Notes under the pieces: model-generated | Told to the model about the DNA's origin: nothing | Databases searched by the model: none | The model's input: only the letters and a program-made list of their open reading frames with translations | Assembly: GCF_900086595.1 (NCBI RefSeq) | Contig: NZ_LT575472.1 | Span: 1,108,451 to 1,172,450 of the forward strand | Length of the DNA: 64,000 bases | Source: Clostridium nigeriense | Lineage (GTDB): Bacteria > Bacillota > Clostridia > Clostridiales > Clostridiaceae | Direction of reading: 5' to 3' | Part shown: in pieces, positions 8,058 through 16,977 of the stretch | Layout of the letters: each line of letters begins with the position of its first letter | How positions within the stretch are numbered: the first letter of the stretch is position 1 | Position numbers and translations under genes: made by a program

Positions 8058-8618
8058 TTAATAAAGATTTATAATTTTATGATTAAACTTTTCGTAAAGC
8101 TTTATCATATCTTCTTCAGTAGAGTAATTAGCAATTTCATTAATTGGTATCCATTTTACTCCGCTATTTTCATCTTCTTTAATAGTAAGCTCATCATTTT
8201 CATCTGCCTCTAAAAGATAGGCTACAGATAAATGAAGATGAGAAGCTATATTTTTTTCTCTTTTAATATGAGCTGGTACAGGAAGAACATCTAGTGAAAA
8301 TATTTTATCTGATATTGGCTTAATATGCTTTATTCCTGTTTCTTCCTTTGCTTCTTTAATTGCTACATAAAGTAAGTCTTCATCTCCATCTGCATGTCCA
8401 CCAGTCCATGACCAAGACTTATATATATTATGATAAATCATAAGAACTTTGGTCCTATCTTTATTTACAATATAGCCTGAACTAGATACATGAGCTAATG
8501 GATTTTCTCTAGTAAGTAAGTTGTTAAAATTTGTAATTGCATAAATAATAGCTTCTTTATCAGCGGCTTCTTGCTCATTATATGGTATATATTCTTTAAT
8601 TTCTTCAATCCAATTCAT
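8058..8618 (-). CDS. Nudix hydrolase
   Basis: 186 residues. The Nudix box GHADGDE...IKEAKEETGI (about residues 74-96) follows the GX5EX7REUXEEXGU pattern with Lys in place of the Arg; it binds the metal for pyrophosphate-bond hydrolysis. The N-terminal 40-residue extension and the WSWTGGHADG run suggest an isopentenyl-diphosphate-isomerase/NUDIX-like domain, but the substrate cannot be read from sequence. AAGGAGG precedes the ATG. Single gene, divergent from the ThiM-like gene. Confidence 0.9.
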   Translation of the reverse strand: MNWIEEIKEYIPYNEQEAADKEAIIYAITNFNNLLTRENPLAHVSSSGYIVNKDRTKVLMIYHNIYKSWSWTGGHADGDEDLLYVAIKEAKEETGIKHIKPISDKIFSLDVLPVPAHIKREKNIASHLHLSVAYLLEADENDELTIKEDENSGVKWIPINEIANYSTEEDMIKLYEKFNHKIINLY

Positions 8619-8780
8619 AATATCCTCCTTAAGTTGAATTATTTAAATATTATTATATACCAATATTTATAAAAAAACTATTGAGCAAAATAAGTGCACA
8701 TATAAAAATAATGTCGAATAATATGTATAGATACTATTTGTATTAGCATAATTATTTTAGGATGTAAGAGAGGAAACAAA

Positions 8781-9626
8781 ATGCAAATTGGTATAAGAGC
8801 ATTAGACGAAAGCTTAAACTTGCAGAAAAAAAAGGAACCTCTTATACACTGTATTTCTAACTCAGTTTTTTTTAGGAATTTAGAAAAAAGTGTGATTAAT
8901 TATAATGGAAATCCTATAATTTCTAGTTCTATAGAGGAATATGCAGAAATCACATCTAAAGCCAATTCCCTAATGGTAACTCTTAATGATTTAAGCGAAG
9001 AAAAAATTGAAGCAATAGAAAAATCTATAAGAATTGCTAGAAGAAAAGCTATACCAGTAGTAATGGATATATTAGGAGTTAATATATCTTTTTTAAGTAA
9101 GGAAATAGCTTTAAGATTTATTAACAGATACAATATAAATATAGTAATAGGTAAACTTGAAGAATTTAAAGTACTAATTTTAAAAAAAGATAAACTTAGT
9201 AAAAGCATTTCTTCTAACTATAAAATTAAAGAGGATATAGAATTTAGAAAGAGCTTAAGAAGCTTTTCAAAACTATATAGAACTATATTGATAGTAAAAA
9301 GTAATGAGTATTATTTAACAGATGGCTTTAGTGAAGTTTATATAAAAAGATATATACAGGAAGAAAATGATTTATTAGGAATTGAAGGTATATTAAGTGG
9401 GTTGATTTCTGTTGGGGTTGCAGCTGCAAGTAATACGGAAGAAAGTTTTAGAGGCGTCTTAGTTGCTATTATTGCTATGGCAGTAAGTGAAAAAATGGTT
9501 GAACAAAAGAATTTAATTTATAGTAAAAATATAAAATTAATGGAATGCTTATTAGATGAAATTAAAAATATAGATTCGAAGAAATTAAAGGAATTACAAG
9601 ACGTTTACTATCTATTCAAGAGATAA
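8781..9626 (+). CDS. ThiM-like protein without catalytic residues
   Basis: 281 residues aligned by eye with hydroxyethylthiazole kinase (ThiM): PLIHCISNSVFF for PLVHxITNxVT, NPIISSSIEEYAEI for the substrate loop, IPVVMDILGVNI for PVVLDPVGVGA, and an NIVIGKLEEFK strand. The family phosphate loop VTGTGC is LLGIEG here, so the catalytic Cys and the Gly-rich anion hole are missing. The fold looks intact but kinase activity is doubtful. No other thiamine gene or TPP riboswitch is nearby. It may be a regulatory or moonlighting paralogue. Confidence 0.7.
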   Translation: MQIGIRALDESLNLQKKKEPLIHCISNSVFFRNLEKSVINYNGNPIISSSIEEYAEITSKANSLMVTLNDLSEEKIEAIEKSIRIARRKAIPVVMDILGVNISFLSKEIALRFINRYNINIVIGKLEEFKVLILKKDKLSKSISSNYKIKEDIEFRKSLRSFSKLYRTILIVKSNEYYLTDGFSEVYIKRYIQEENDLLGIEGILSGLISVGVAAASNTEESFRGVLVAIIAMAVSEKMVEQKNLIYSKNIKLMECLLDEIKNIDSKKLKELQDVYYLFKR

Positions 9627-9628
9627 AT

Positions 9629-9679
9629 AATAGTAAGATATTATATTTTTACTAATAGATAATATAATATCTTACTATT
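9629..9679 (+). terminator. 18-bp hairpin after the ThiM-like gene
   Basis: AATAGTAAGATATTATAT (9629-9646) pairs perfectly with 9662-9679. There is no T-run after it, so termination would be weak; transcript protection is possible. Confidence 0.55.
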
Positions 9680-9796
9680 TAAAACTATACAAAATATTAT
9701 TTGGAATAATTTTAAAAAAATGTTAATATAACCTTAGCCGGATATTTTTGACTTATAAGACTTATATAAAAATATATTAAGATTGGAGAAAATAAA

Positions 9797-10243
9797 GTGA
9801 AGATTTGTTCTAAGTGTGGGGAAGTAAATAATAACGATAATTTGATCTGCTCTAAATGTAATTTATCTAATAAATTTTTTATAGATTATGATGAAGAAGT
9901 TTTAAAAAGTCAAAAAAATATTAAGAGGAGCAATAGAATAAAAAAATATACAAGGACAATTCTTTGCATAGTTGCCATTCTGTTGCTACTATTATTGATT
10001 TTATTGAATTGTATTAATAAAACCCTTACATATAAATTAGTGTTTGAAGTAGCATTATTTAGTATAATTGGATTAGTTCTAATAAAATTTACAGAAGAGG
10101 TTTTTATTATTACACATATATTATCTATATCTAATATAGATAAGAATCAAATGTCAGATATATATAATATATTAATTAAAATTATAGGAATAATAAATAT
10201 ATTTTTTTCAGCTAGTATACTTATTAAAGCACTCTTATTATAA
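9797..10243 (+). CDS. Zinc-ribbon membrane protein, unknown function
   Basis: 148 residues. The N-terminus is a short zinc ribbon, CSKCG-x10-CSKC (residues 4-20), followed by a basic linker and three hydrophobic helices (about residues 52-72, 77-97 and 125-147). Such zinc-ribbon plus membrane proteins are common in Firmicutes with unknown roles. GTG start with GGAG upstream. It stands alone and converges with the flavodoxin gene across a shared terminator. Confidence 0.65.
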   Translation: MKICSKCGEVNNNDNLICSKCNLSNKFFIDYDEEVLKSQKNIKRSNRIKKYTRTILCIVAILLLLLLILLNCINKTLTYKLVFEVALFSIIGLVLIKFTEEVFIITHILSISNIDKNQMSDIYNILIKIIGIINIFFSASILIKALLL

Positions 10244-10284
10244 AAAACAGTATAAAATTTTTAAAAAATTTTATACTGTTTTTT
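10242..10284. terminator. Bidirectional terminator
   Basis: AAAAAACAGTATAAAATTTTT mirrored by AAATTTTATACTGTTTTTT. The A and T runs on opposite arms serve both converging genes. Confidence 0.85.
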
Positions 10285-10295
10285 ATAATATATAT

Positions 10296-10775
10296 TTAAT
10301 TGTAATTTATAGTTCTAGCAAACTTACTAATATTTTCTGTTAATATATTTGATTTGTCAGAAGATACTTTTGCAATTTTTTTTACTATAAACCTTTCAAA
10401 GAAATTCATTTTAAAGAAGTTGAACTCTCCACCAAAGGATTCTTTGATTATAGCAGTATCAATTAATTCTTTGGGGAAATTTTGAATAAATGTAGTGTCT
10501 ATTGCTTCCCCTTCTTGCATACAACAAATAAATAAAGCAATTTTCTTTCCTTTTAAAATTTCAAGATTTTTTGAACAAAATTCTTTTACTTCTTTTCGAA
10601 TTTGTCCTATATAAATTGAACCACCAATAATTACTTTATGGTACTTATTAAGATCTATATCTTTAGTATTATTTAAATTAACTACATTAACTTCATCCTT
10701 AAGTTCTTTTTTTAATAGTTCTGAACATTTTTTAGTACATCCATATTTGCTTGAATAAACTATTAGAGTTTTCAT
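10296..10775 (-). CDS. Flavodoxin-domain protein (HemG-like)
   Basis: 159 residues. The FMN phosphate-binding start KTLIVYSSKYGCTKKC, then VIIGGSIYIGQIRKEVKEFC and GKKIALFICCM match the flavodoxin_5 group, which includes the menaquinone-dependent protoporphyrinogen oxidase HemG. No haem genes are nearby, so it is more likely a general low-potential electron carrier or quinone reductase. GGAGG ahead of the ATG; single gene. Confidence 0.85.
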   Translation of the reverse strand: MKTLIVYSSKYGCTKKCSELLKKELKDEVNVVNLNNTKDIDLNKYHKVIIGGSIYIGQIRKEVKEFCSKNLEILKGKKIALFICCMQEGEAIDTTFIQNFPKELIDTAIIKESFGGEFNFFKMNFFERFIVKKIAKVSSDKSNILTENISKFARTINYN

Positions 10776-10861
10776 TTAAATTCCTCCAGTTATTTTATAT
10801 TAAAATCAAAAATAAAAAAGATAATGTATAACTTAAATAGTTTTAACATTATCTTTTACTT

Positions 10862-10937
<76 letters not shown>

Positions 10938-11103
10938 ATATTAAATTGTTTTCTATAATAATCATTATACAACTAATATATGTAGAAGTAAAGGGAATAT
11001 GAATCTTTTATTTAAATTTTCGAAATTATAAGAAAATGTGATTTTAAAAATGTAAATATTGTGATAAATTATAAGTATAGGAATAAAGTAGGGGGACATA
11101 TAA

Positions 11104-11529
11104 ATGGATTCTATGATATACAGACTAGTTTTAAATTACTTAAGCAAAAAAGTAACAGTGGATCTAAAGGATGAGTTTATTAATGCTTCAGTTCACTTTA
11201 ATATAAATAATGATATTTATAAAAAATATTCATCTGTGGAAATTGAATATATGTTAAGTACAATAGAGGATAATAACATTATTGATTATGTTGAGTTATG
11301 CTCTGTTTGCGGATATATATTATATAGATCTATAGAGAATAATGAGCTAAAAGAGGAAGATAGGATTGAAGCTCTTCAAATAGTTTTAGAAATTAGTAAT
11401 AATATAAGTGGATATCTAAGAGGAGTTGTAAAGGAAGAAGAGTTATATAGGAATTTATTAAGAGTAACTGAAAAGCTTAATTTAAGTAAGAAAGAAACTG
11501 AAAACTTAATTAGTAATTTAAATAAATAA
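11104..11529 (+). CDS. Hypothetical protein, mostly helical
   Basis: 141 residues, no membrane span or signal. Strongly charged helices, with YVELCSVCGYILYRSI (about residues 60-75) carrying the only cysteines as a C-x2-C pair. AGGGGG precedes the ATG; an in-frame ATG three codons later is possible. A terminator follows. I do not recognise a family. Confidence 0.6.
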   Translation: MDSMIYRLVLNYLSKKVTVDLKDEFINASVHFNINNDIYKKYSSVEIEYMLSTIEDNNIIDYVELCSVCGYILYRSIENNELKEEDRIEALQIVLEISNNISGYLRGVVKEEELYRNLLRVTEKLNLSKKETENLISNLNK

Positions 11530-11559
11530 TTTTGTAAAGGTTAACTTAAGAGTCTTGTT

Positions 11560-11606
11560 ATTTAGGCAGTAAATATATTTAATATTTACTGCCTAAATTA
11601 TTTTCT
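11560..11606 (+). terminator. Terminator before recQ
   Basis: 17-bp stem ATTTAGGCAGTAAATAT (11560-11576) with 11582-11598, followed by TATTTTCTT. Confidence 0.75.
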
Positions 11607-11743
11607 TATTGTATATTGAATGTCAGAAATTATTAAATAAGTTAATAATAAAAAAGATAGAAATTAAAATGAAATATTTATTATAATTATATCATTAGTA
11701 GTTTAGTATGTAAAAAATATGGTAAAATTTTAAGAAGAAAGGA

Positions 11744-13516
11744 GTGATTAGCATTTTAAATAAAGCAATAGAAATTTTACAAAAATATTATGGATATAAC
11801 TCCTTTAAGGAAGGGCAATATGAAATTATAAGTAATATTTTAAGAAAAGAAGATACTCTTTGTATAATGCCAACAGGGGGAGGAAAATCTGTCTGTTACC
11901 AGATTCCTGCTGTAATATTTAATGGAATAACAATTGTAATCTCTCCTTTAATATCTTTAATGAAGGATCAAGTAGATTCAATAAATCATATTGGAATAAG
12001 TGCGGCATATATAAATAGCACTCAAAGTTTAGATGAAATTAAAGACATAATTAATTTATGTTATGAAGGTAAAATAAAGCTTTTATACATAGCCCCTGAA
12101 AGGTTAGAAAGTGAATATTTTAATAAAATGCTAAGAAGACTTAATGTAAGTCAAGTTGCAGTAGATGAAGCTCATTGCGTTTCTATGTGGGGACATGATT
12201 TTAGAAAAAGCTATAGATATATATTACCATTTATAAATAGCTTAAGAATTAGGCCTGTTGTTACAGCATTTACAGCAACAGCAACTAAAGAAGTTAGAAA
12301 AGATATTTTATATTTATTAGGCTTAATAAATCCGTATACATACTTAGGAAGTTTTGATAGAGAAAATTTAGCTATATCTATTCATAAAGAAGAAGATAAA
12401 CTAGAATTTGTTAAAGATTATTTAAGAGAGCATGAAGAAGAAAGTGGAATTGTTTATTGTGCTACTAGAAAAGAAGTAGATGCTTTATATTATTATTTAA
12501 AGGAAAGAGGAATATTTTCAGCTAAATATCACGGTGGACTTAAAGATGAAGAAAAAAATTATTATCAAGATGAATTTTTAAAAGATAATCTAAATGTAAT
12601 GATTGCAACTAATGCCTTTGGAATGGGAATAGATAAATCAAATGTAAGATATATACTACATTTTAGTCTTTGTAAAAATGTTGAAAGCTATTATCAAGAA
12701 ATAGGTAGAGGCGGAAGAGATGGAGAAAAAACAGAATGTCACCTTTTATTTAATAGAGATGATATAAGGACCTTAGAATATTTAATTTATACAACAGCTG
12801 GAAACACAAGAAAAGAAATTGAAATAAAAAAACTTCAAAGTATGATTGATTTTTGTGAATATGATAAATGCTACAGAAGTTTTATACTACAATATTTTGG
12901 TGATAAAAATGTAAGGGATTATTGTAATAACTGTAGCAATTGTTTAAATAATGATGAACTTAGAGATTATACAACAGAAGCCCAAATGATTTTATCATGT
13001 GTATATAGAAGTAGAGAGAGATTTGGAACATCAGTATTAATAGATGTATTAAGAGGTTTTACAGGTCCTAAAATAATACAAAATAGGTTAAATGAGCTAA
13101 CAACCTTTGGAATAATGAAGGATTATAGTAGCAAATTTATAAAAGATTTAATAAAAACATTAATAGATTTAGGATATGTGAGTTTGAAGGATGGAACATA
13201 TTCTATGTTAAAGCTAAATCCTAGGTCAATTAAGGTTTTAAAATCACAAGAAAAAGTTATATGTAAGCTTAGTGAAGATACAGAAGAAAAGATAATTAAT
13301 AAAGAACTATTTAATAAACTAAGATTATGGAGAAAAGATAAGGCGAACTCACAAGGAATTAAGCCATATATTATTTTTTCAGACTCAACCCTTATGGAAT
13401 TAGCTAATAAAGTTCCAAAGACTAAGGAGGATCTTCTGAACATAAGAGGTATGGGAGAGAAAAAATATGAAAGGTATGGGGAAGAAATCCTTAGGCTTAT
13501 GCAAATTGAAAATTAA
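11744..13516 (+). CDS. recQ: ATP-dependent DNA helicase RecQ
   Basis: 590 residues. 3'-5' DNA helicase for recombination and stalled-fork repair. Walker A PTGGGKS (about residue 44), DEAH box in AVDEAHCVSMWGHDFR, motif IV-VI with GIVYCATRKE, MIATNAFGMGIDKSNVR and YYQEIGRGGRDG, then the zinc-binding RecQ-Ct cysteines CEYDKC...CNNCSNC and a C-terminal HRDC-like end (LLNIRGMGEKKYERYG). Length is normal. The only usual start codon, GTG at 11744, sits on the AAAGGAG site itself; an ATT at 11753 is better spaced, so the true start is uncertain by three codons. Confidence 0.95.
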   Translation: MISILNKAIEILQKYYGYNSFKEGQYEIISNILRKEDTLCIMPTGGGKSVCYQIPAVIFNGITIVISPLISLMKDQVDSINHIGISAAYINSTQSLDEIKDIINLCYEGKIKLLYIAPERLESEYFNKMLRRLNVSQVAVDEAHCVSMWGHDFRKSYRYILPFINSLRIRPVVTAFTATATKEVRKDILYLLGLINPYTYLGSFDRENLAISIHKEEDKLEFVKDYLREHEEESGIVYCATRKEVDALYYYLKERGIFSAKYHGGLKDEEKNYYQDEFLKDNLNVMIATNAFGMGIDKSNVRYILHFSLCKNVESYYQEIGRGGRDGEKTECHLLFNRDDIRTLEYLIYTTAGNTRKEIEIKKLQSMIDFCEYDKCYRSFILQYFGDKNVRDYCNNCSNCLNNDELRDYTTEAQMILSCVYRSRERFGTSVLIDVLRGFTGPKIIQNRLNELTTFGIMKDYSSKFIKDLIKTLIDLGYVSLKDGTYSMLKLNPRSIKVLKSQEKVICKLSEDTEEKIINKELFNKLRLWRKDKANSQGIKPYIIFSDSTLMELANKVPKTKEDLLNIRGMGEKKYERYGEEILRLMQIEN

Positions 13517-13550
13517 ATATAGCCTTACGCAAAATAAGAAAAACATAAGG

Positions 13551-13577
13551 GAACTCAGCATTAGCTGAGTTTCTTTA
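13551..13577 (+). terminator. Terminator after recQ
   Basis: GAACTCAGC, short loop, GCTGAGTTTC then TTTAAAT. Short T-run, moderate strength. Confidence 0.7.
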
Positions 13578-13605
13578 AATATAAAAATAAAAGAGGGTGG
13601 TTTAA

Positions 13606-14154
13606 TTGCTTAATATTTTAAGTTATATAGGGGAATTTTTAAATAATGAAAATATAAGATGGGCAGTAGGAGGGTCAATATTATTAAATCAATTTGGAAT
13701 TATTGATAGTCCTAATGATATTGATATTCTAGTAGATTTAAAAGATATTAATAAAGTTAATGATATATTAAAAGAAATTGGAAAAAAGAAGATTTATGAA
13801 AAATCTAAAATTTATGCAACAAAGTTTTTTTATGAGTATGAAGTTAATAATATAGATGTGGATGTAATGGCAGGTCTTATAATTAAGCATAATGAAGGAG
13901 AGTTTAATTACACTTTTGATAAAGAGTCAATTACTAAAGTTGTTAATATAAATGGAGTCAATATTCCTTTTTCCTCTTTAGAGGATTGGTATATCATCTA
14001 TCAATTAATACCAGGTAGAGAGTATAAAGTAAGTCTTATAGAAGATTACTTTATGATAGATGGAATTAAAAATAGTACTTTATTAGAAAGAGGATTAAAA
14101 GAAGAATTACCTAAAGAAGTAAAATGGAGAGTTGAAAAGTTGTTAAATCTATAA
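13606..14154 (+). CDS. Nucleotidyltransferase-fold protein
   Basis: 182 residues. The motif GGSILLNQFGIIDSPNDIDILV (GGS...DxD, about residues 22-43) and a later acidic DVDVMAG are the catalytic core of small nucleotidyltransferases related to aminoglycoside adenylyltransferases and MNT domains. Substrate unknown. TTG start with GAGGGTGG at proper spacing. No HEPN partner gene is adjacent, so a toxin-antitoxin pair is not supported. Confidence 0.75.
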   Translation: MLNILSYIGEFLNNENIRWAVGGSILLNQFGIIDSPNDIDILVDLKDINKVNDILKEIGKKKIYEKSKIYATKFFYEYEVNNIDVDVMAGLIIKHNEGEFNYTFDKESITKVVNINGVNIPFSSLEDWYIIYQLIPGREYKVSLIEDYFMIDGIKNSTLLERGLKEELPKEVKWRVEKLLNL

Positions 14155-14273
14155 GGACGTATTATAGGTTTAATAATTAGAATTAGGTAAGAGATAATAA
14201 TGATATAAAAGAAAAAGTAAATAATTAACTATATAAATTAAATAAAGTTCTAATTAAGAAAGAGGATGATAAT

Positions 14274-14546
14274 ATGTTAGTAATGAATTTAGAAGATTCA
14301 GGATCATCTGAGATTCTTCGTATAATTTTAAAAAGTCTTATAGATAAAAAAGAATATAATAAAGCAGAAAATTTTCTTTTTGAGGAAATTGAGAAAAACA
14401 AATCAGAAGCAAATTATAAAATAGCAGTTGATTTTTATGAGGATTTATTAGAAAAAAATGATGAAGATTTAATGGAAAATAATTTTTCAAGAGAAGAAGT
14501 ACTACAAGGATTAAGGGATTTAGAATTATTATTTAACAAGAAATAA
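14274..14546 (+). CDS. Small helical protein, DUF6483-like
   Basis: 90 residues, acidic and all-helical: helix pairs around LIDKKEYNKAENFLFEEI and a C-terminal FSREEVLQGLRDLELLF. The pattern recalls DUF6483 of Firmicutes, which has no known role; the assignment is from memory of the motif only. ATG with GAGG upstream. Followed 33 bases later by the LD-carboxypeptidase gene. Confidence 0.55.
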   Translation: MLVMNLEDSGSSEILRIILKSLIDKKEYNKAENFLFEEIEKNKSEANYKIAVDFYEDLLEKNDEDLMENNFSREEVLQGLRDLELLFNKK

Positions 14547-14579
14547 TATGTAATACTTATATTAATTTGGGGTGAGGTT

Positions 14580-15581
14580 ATGAAAAATAAATTTAAAATA
14601 AATGCAGGTGAGGGAATAGGTATTTTTTCCCCTTCATCACCAATAACTAAAACTTGTCCTAATAGAACTGAAAGAGCTATAGAGTATTTAGAGGAAAAAG
14701 GTTTTATTATTATTAAAGGTAGTCTAACTGGGAAAAGTGATTTTTATAGATCAGGAAGCATAAAGGAAAGAGCTGAGGAATTAAATAATCTTATAAGAAA
14801 TTCAGAGGTTAAGTGTATTATGTCAACTATTGGAGGAATGAATTCTAATTCACTTCTTCCATATATAGATTATGAAGAATTTAAAAAGAATCCTAAACCA
14901 ATAATAGGATATTCAGATGTTACAGCTATATTACTTGGTATTTATGCTAAAACAGGAGTTTCTACTTACTATGGTCCTGCCTTAGTATCATCTTTTGGAG
15001 AGTTAGAACCTTTTGTAACTGAAACTTATAATAATTTTAAGAAGATACTAATTGATAAAATAGAATATCCATGTAAGTTAGAAATGCCTAAATTTTGGAC
15101 TGAAGAATATATAAATTGGGAAGAACAAGATAGATCTAAAAAGCCTTTTAATAATAATTGGGTTACTGTTACTGAAGGAGTTTCTGAAGGTAGGTTAATT
15201 GGAGGAAACTTAAATACAATGATGGGGATTTGGGGAACTGAATATATGCCTGAAATTAAAGCTGGAGATATATTATTTATAGAAGATTCATTAAAGGATT
15301 GTGCAACTATTGAAAGAAGTTTTTCATTATTAAAATTAAGTGGAATTTTTGATAAAGTTTCAGGAATTATATTAGGAAAGCATGAGTTATTTAATGATAA
15401 TGGTACTGGTAGAAAGCCTTATGAGATGTTATTAGAAGTTATAGGCAATAGCACTATTCCATTTTTAGCAGACTTTGATTGTTGTCATACCCATCCTATG
15501 TTAACTTTGCCTATTGGATGTAAGGTTAGGCTTGATGCTACAAATAAAAGTGTATCTATAATTAAAGATTGGACTAAATAA
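14580..15581 (+). CDS. S66-family LD-carboxypeptidase (MccF-like)
   Basis: 333 residues. Serine peptidase family S66: cleaves the L,D bond of murein tetrapeptides or, in the MccF branch, peptide-nucleotide antibiotics such as microcin C. Nucleophile Ser in IIGYSDVT (about residue 115), Glu in LFIEDS, and the catalytic His in CCHTHPMLTLPIG near the end. IGGMNSNSLLPYIDYE is the family oxyanion region. No signal peptide, so it acts in the cytoplasm, favouring recycling or self-protection. GGGGTGAGG-like site before the ATG. Confidence 0.9.
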   Translation: MKNKFKINAGEGIGIFSPSSPITKTCPNRTERAIEYLEEKGFIIIKGSLTGKSDFYRSGSIKERAEELNNLIRNSEVKCIMSTIGGMNSNSLLPYIDYEEFKKNPKPIIGYSDVTAILLGIYAKTGVSTYYGPALVSSFGELEPFVTETYNNFKKILIDKIEYPCKLEMPKFWTEEYINWEEQDRSKKPFNNNWVTVTEGVSEGRLIGGNLNTMMGIWGTEYMPEIKAGDILFIEDSLKDCATIERSFSLLKLSGIFDKVSGIILGKHELFNDNGTGRKPYEMLLEVIGNSTIPFLADFDCCHTHPMLTLPIGCKVRLDATNKSVSIIKDWTK

Positions 15582-15614
15582 TTCAAAGAGATTTTATGAA
15601 AATAATTTTTTATT

Positions 15615-15854
15615 ATGTATTCATTAATTAATATTTTAGGATTTGTAGTAAAAGAAGAATTTCGTAAAATTGGTATAGGAAATATCTTGATAAATAATTT
15701 AGAAAAGTAGGCAAAAGAAAATAATTATTATGTCATAAGATTAGTATCTGGAGTAGATAGAGTTAATGCCCATAGATTCTATGAAAAGCATGGATATATT
15801 AATAGAAAAGAACAAAAGAACTATATTAAGAATTTTCATTTTATTAAGGAGTAA
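15615..15854 (+). pseudogene. GNAT acetyltransferase remnant
   Basis: Reading from 15615 gives the C-terminal half of a GNAT domain: VKEEFRKIGIGNILINNLEK (acetyl-CoA loop), then an in-frame TAG at 15708-15710, then NAHRFYEKHGY. The N-terminal half is missing and the frame ends at TAA 15852-15854. Truncation plus an amber codon mark it as decayed. Confidence 0.8.
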
Positions 15855-15859
15855 TTTAA

Positions 15860-16246
15860 ATGAAAAAATATTTTATTTTAGGTTGTTTTGTAATAAGTAT
15901 AATATTAATATTTTTTGTATGTAGAAATTATTCGAGCAAAGTATTAAAAGACTATGATGGAAGTATTTACTTTGGAAATAATGAAGCTTATGCTATGGGT
16001 GTAACTGAAGGAGATAGGATAATTTTCAAAGATAGAAATAAGGCATTAATACAAGCTCGTAAGGACTACTCTGAGGGCTTTGAAGCAATAAAAGAAGAAT
16101 TTAATTTATTACCAGTAAATAAGTTAAATTGGAAGCTATATAAAACCTATGGATGGCAGTTAACAAAAGCAGATGAAGAAATTAAAAATCAAGGTAGAAA
16201 AATAAGTCAATTTTTTGACTTCTATGAGAATAATTTTGAGGAATAA
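15860..16246 (+). CDS. Membrane-anchored protein, unknown function
   Basis: 128 residues with one N-terminal hydrophobic helix (about residues 5-21) and an outside domain rich in charged helices, including KALIQARKDYSEGFEAIKEEF. A Cys lies inside the helix (FFVCRN) but the surroundings do not make a lipobox. AAGGAG precedes the ATG. No family recognised; next to a GNAT remnant. Confidence 0.55.
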   Translation: MKKYFILGCFVISIILIFFVCRNYSSKVLKDYDGSIYFGNNEAYAMGVTEGDRIIFKDRNKALIQARKDYSEGFEAIKEEFNLLPVNKLNWKLYKTYGWQLTKADEEIKNQGRKISQFFDFYENNFEE

Positions 16247-16275
16247 TTATGATATTTTAAATTTAGGAGGAACAC

Positions 16276-16932
16276 ATGAGCAATTATGGTAATTTGCAAA
16301 AGGTTGTAGATGGAAAAAGAAAATTTGGAATAACTCCTCATATACCAGGAGGGTTTATAACTCCTGAAAACCTTGAAAAGATAGCTAAAGTAGCTAAAAA
16401 ATATAATGGGGTTATAAAAATTACATCAGGTCAAAGAATATTGATTACAAATTTAGAGGAAAGTGATTTAGTTGCTATTTGGGAAGAACTTGGAATGGTA
16501 CCAGCTGTTAAAACACAAAATTCTGTTAAGAACGTAGAAATTTGTCCTGCGGGTTTTTGTAAAAGATCAAAGCATAATACAATTGGAATAGGAATGAGAC
16601 TTTCAAAAAAATATCATTGGGCAGAAATGCCATGTAGAACTAAAATAGGTGTTGCTGGTTGTAGAAATGCTTGTGGTAGTGTTTATAGTAAAGATGTTGG
16701 AGTAATAGCAGATAAAACTGGATTTATGGTAACTGTAGGAGGTTCTGCAGGTTATAATCCAAGAATGGCAGATATTATAGCAATTGATTTAGAAGAGAAA
16801 GATGCAGAAAATTTAGTTGATATTATTTTTGAATACTATAAAGAAAATGCAGAAGCAGGTGAAAAGCTTGGTTTCTTTATAGATAGAATAGGAATAAAAA
16901 AATTCAAAGAAGATGTAATTAAAAGTTTATAA
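16276..16932 (+). CDS. Small siroheme/4Fe-4S nitrite-sulfite reductase-like protein
   Basis: 218 residues with a ferredoxin-like half-domain followed by the siroheme/4Fe-4S domain of nitrite and sulfite reductases. Cluster cysteines are in CPAGFC (about residues 90-95) and GVAGCRNAC (about 124-132); GQRILITNL is the siroheme-side strand. It is much shorter than dissimilatory or assimilatory reductases (about 500 residues or more) and represents the single-repeat form found in anaerobes, whose substrate is unsettled. AGGAGG precedes the ATG. No siroheme genes nearby. Confidence 0.85.
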   Translation: MSNYGNLQKVVDGKRKFGITPHIPGGFITPENLEKIAKVAKKYNGVIKITSGQRILITNLEESDLVAIWEELGMVPAVKTQNSVKNVEICPAGFCKRSKHNTIGIGMRLSKKYHWAEMPCRTKIGVAGCRNACGSVYSKDVGVIADKTGFMVTVGGSAGYNPRMADIIAIDLEEKDAENLVDIIFEYYKENAEAGEKLGFFIDRIGIKKFKEDVIKSL

Positions 16933-16970
16933 ACAAGAGGGGTGTTAAAATAACAGCCCTCTTTTGTTTA
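16931..16970. terminator. Terminator between convergent genes
   Basis: AAACAAGAGGG pairs with CCCTCTTTTGTTT, with an inner TGTT/AACA stem. It serves the reductase gene and, from the other strand, the 16978 gene. Confidence 0.8.
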
Positions 16971-16977
16971 ATAATTA

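Noticed and set aside
13606..14154. Toxin-antitoxin (MNT/HEPN) pair
   Set aside because: Only the nucleotidyltransferase-like protein is present; neighbours show no HEPN motif.
15860..16246. Lipoprotein
   Set aside because: The Cys in the N-terminal helix is followed by Arg-Asn and lacks lipobox residues.
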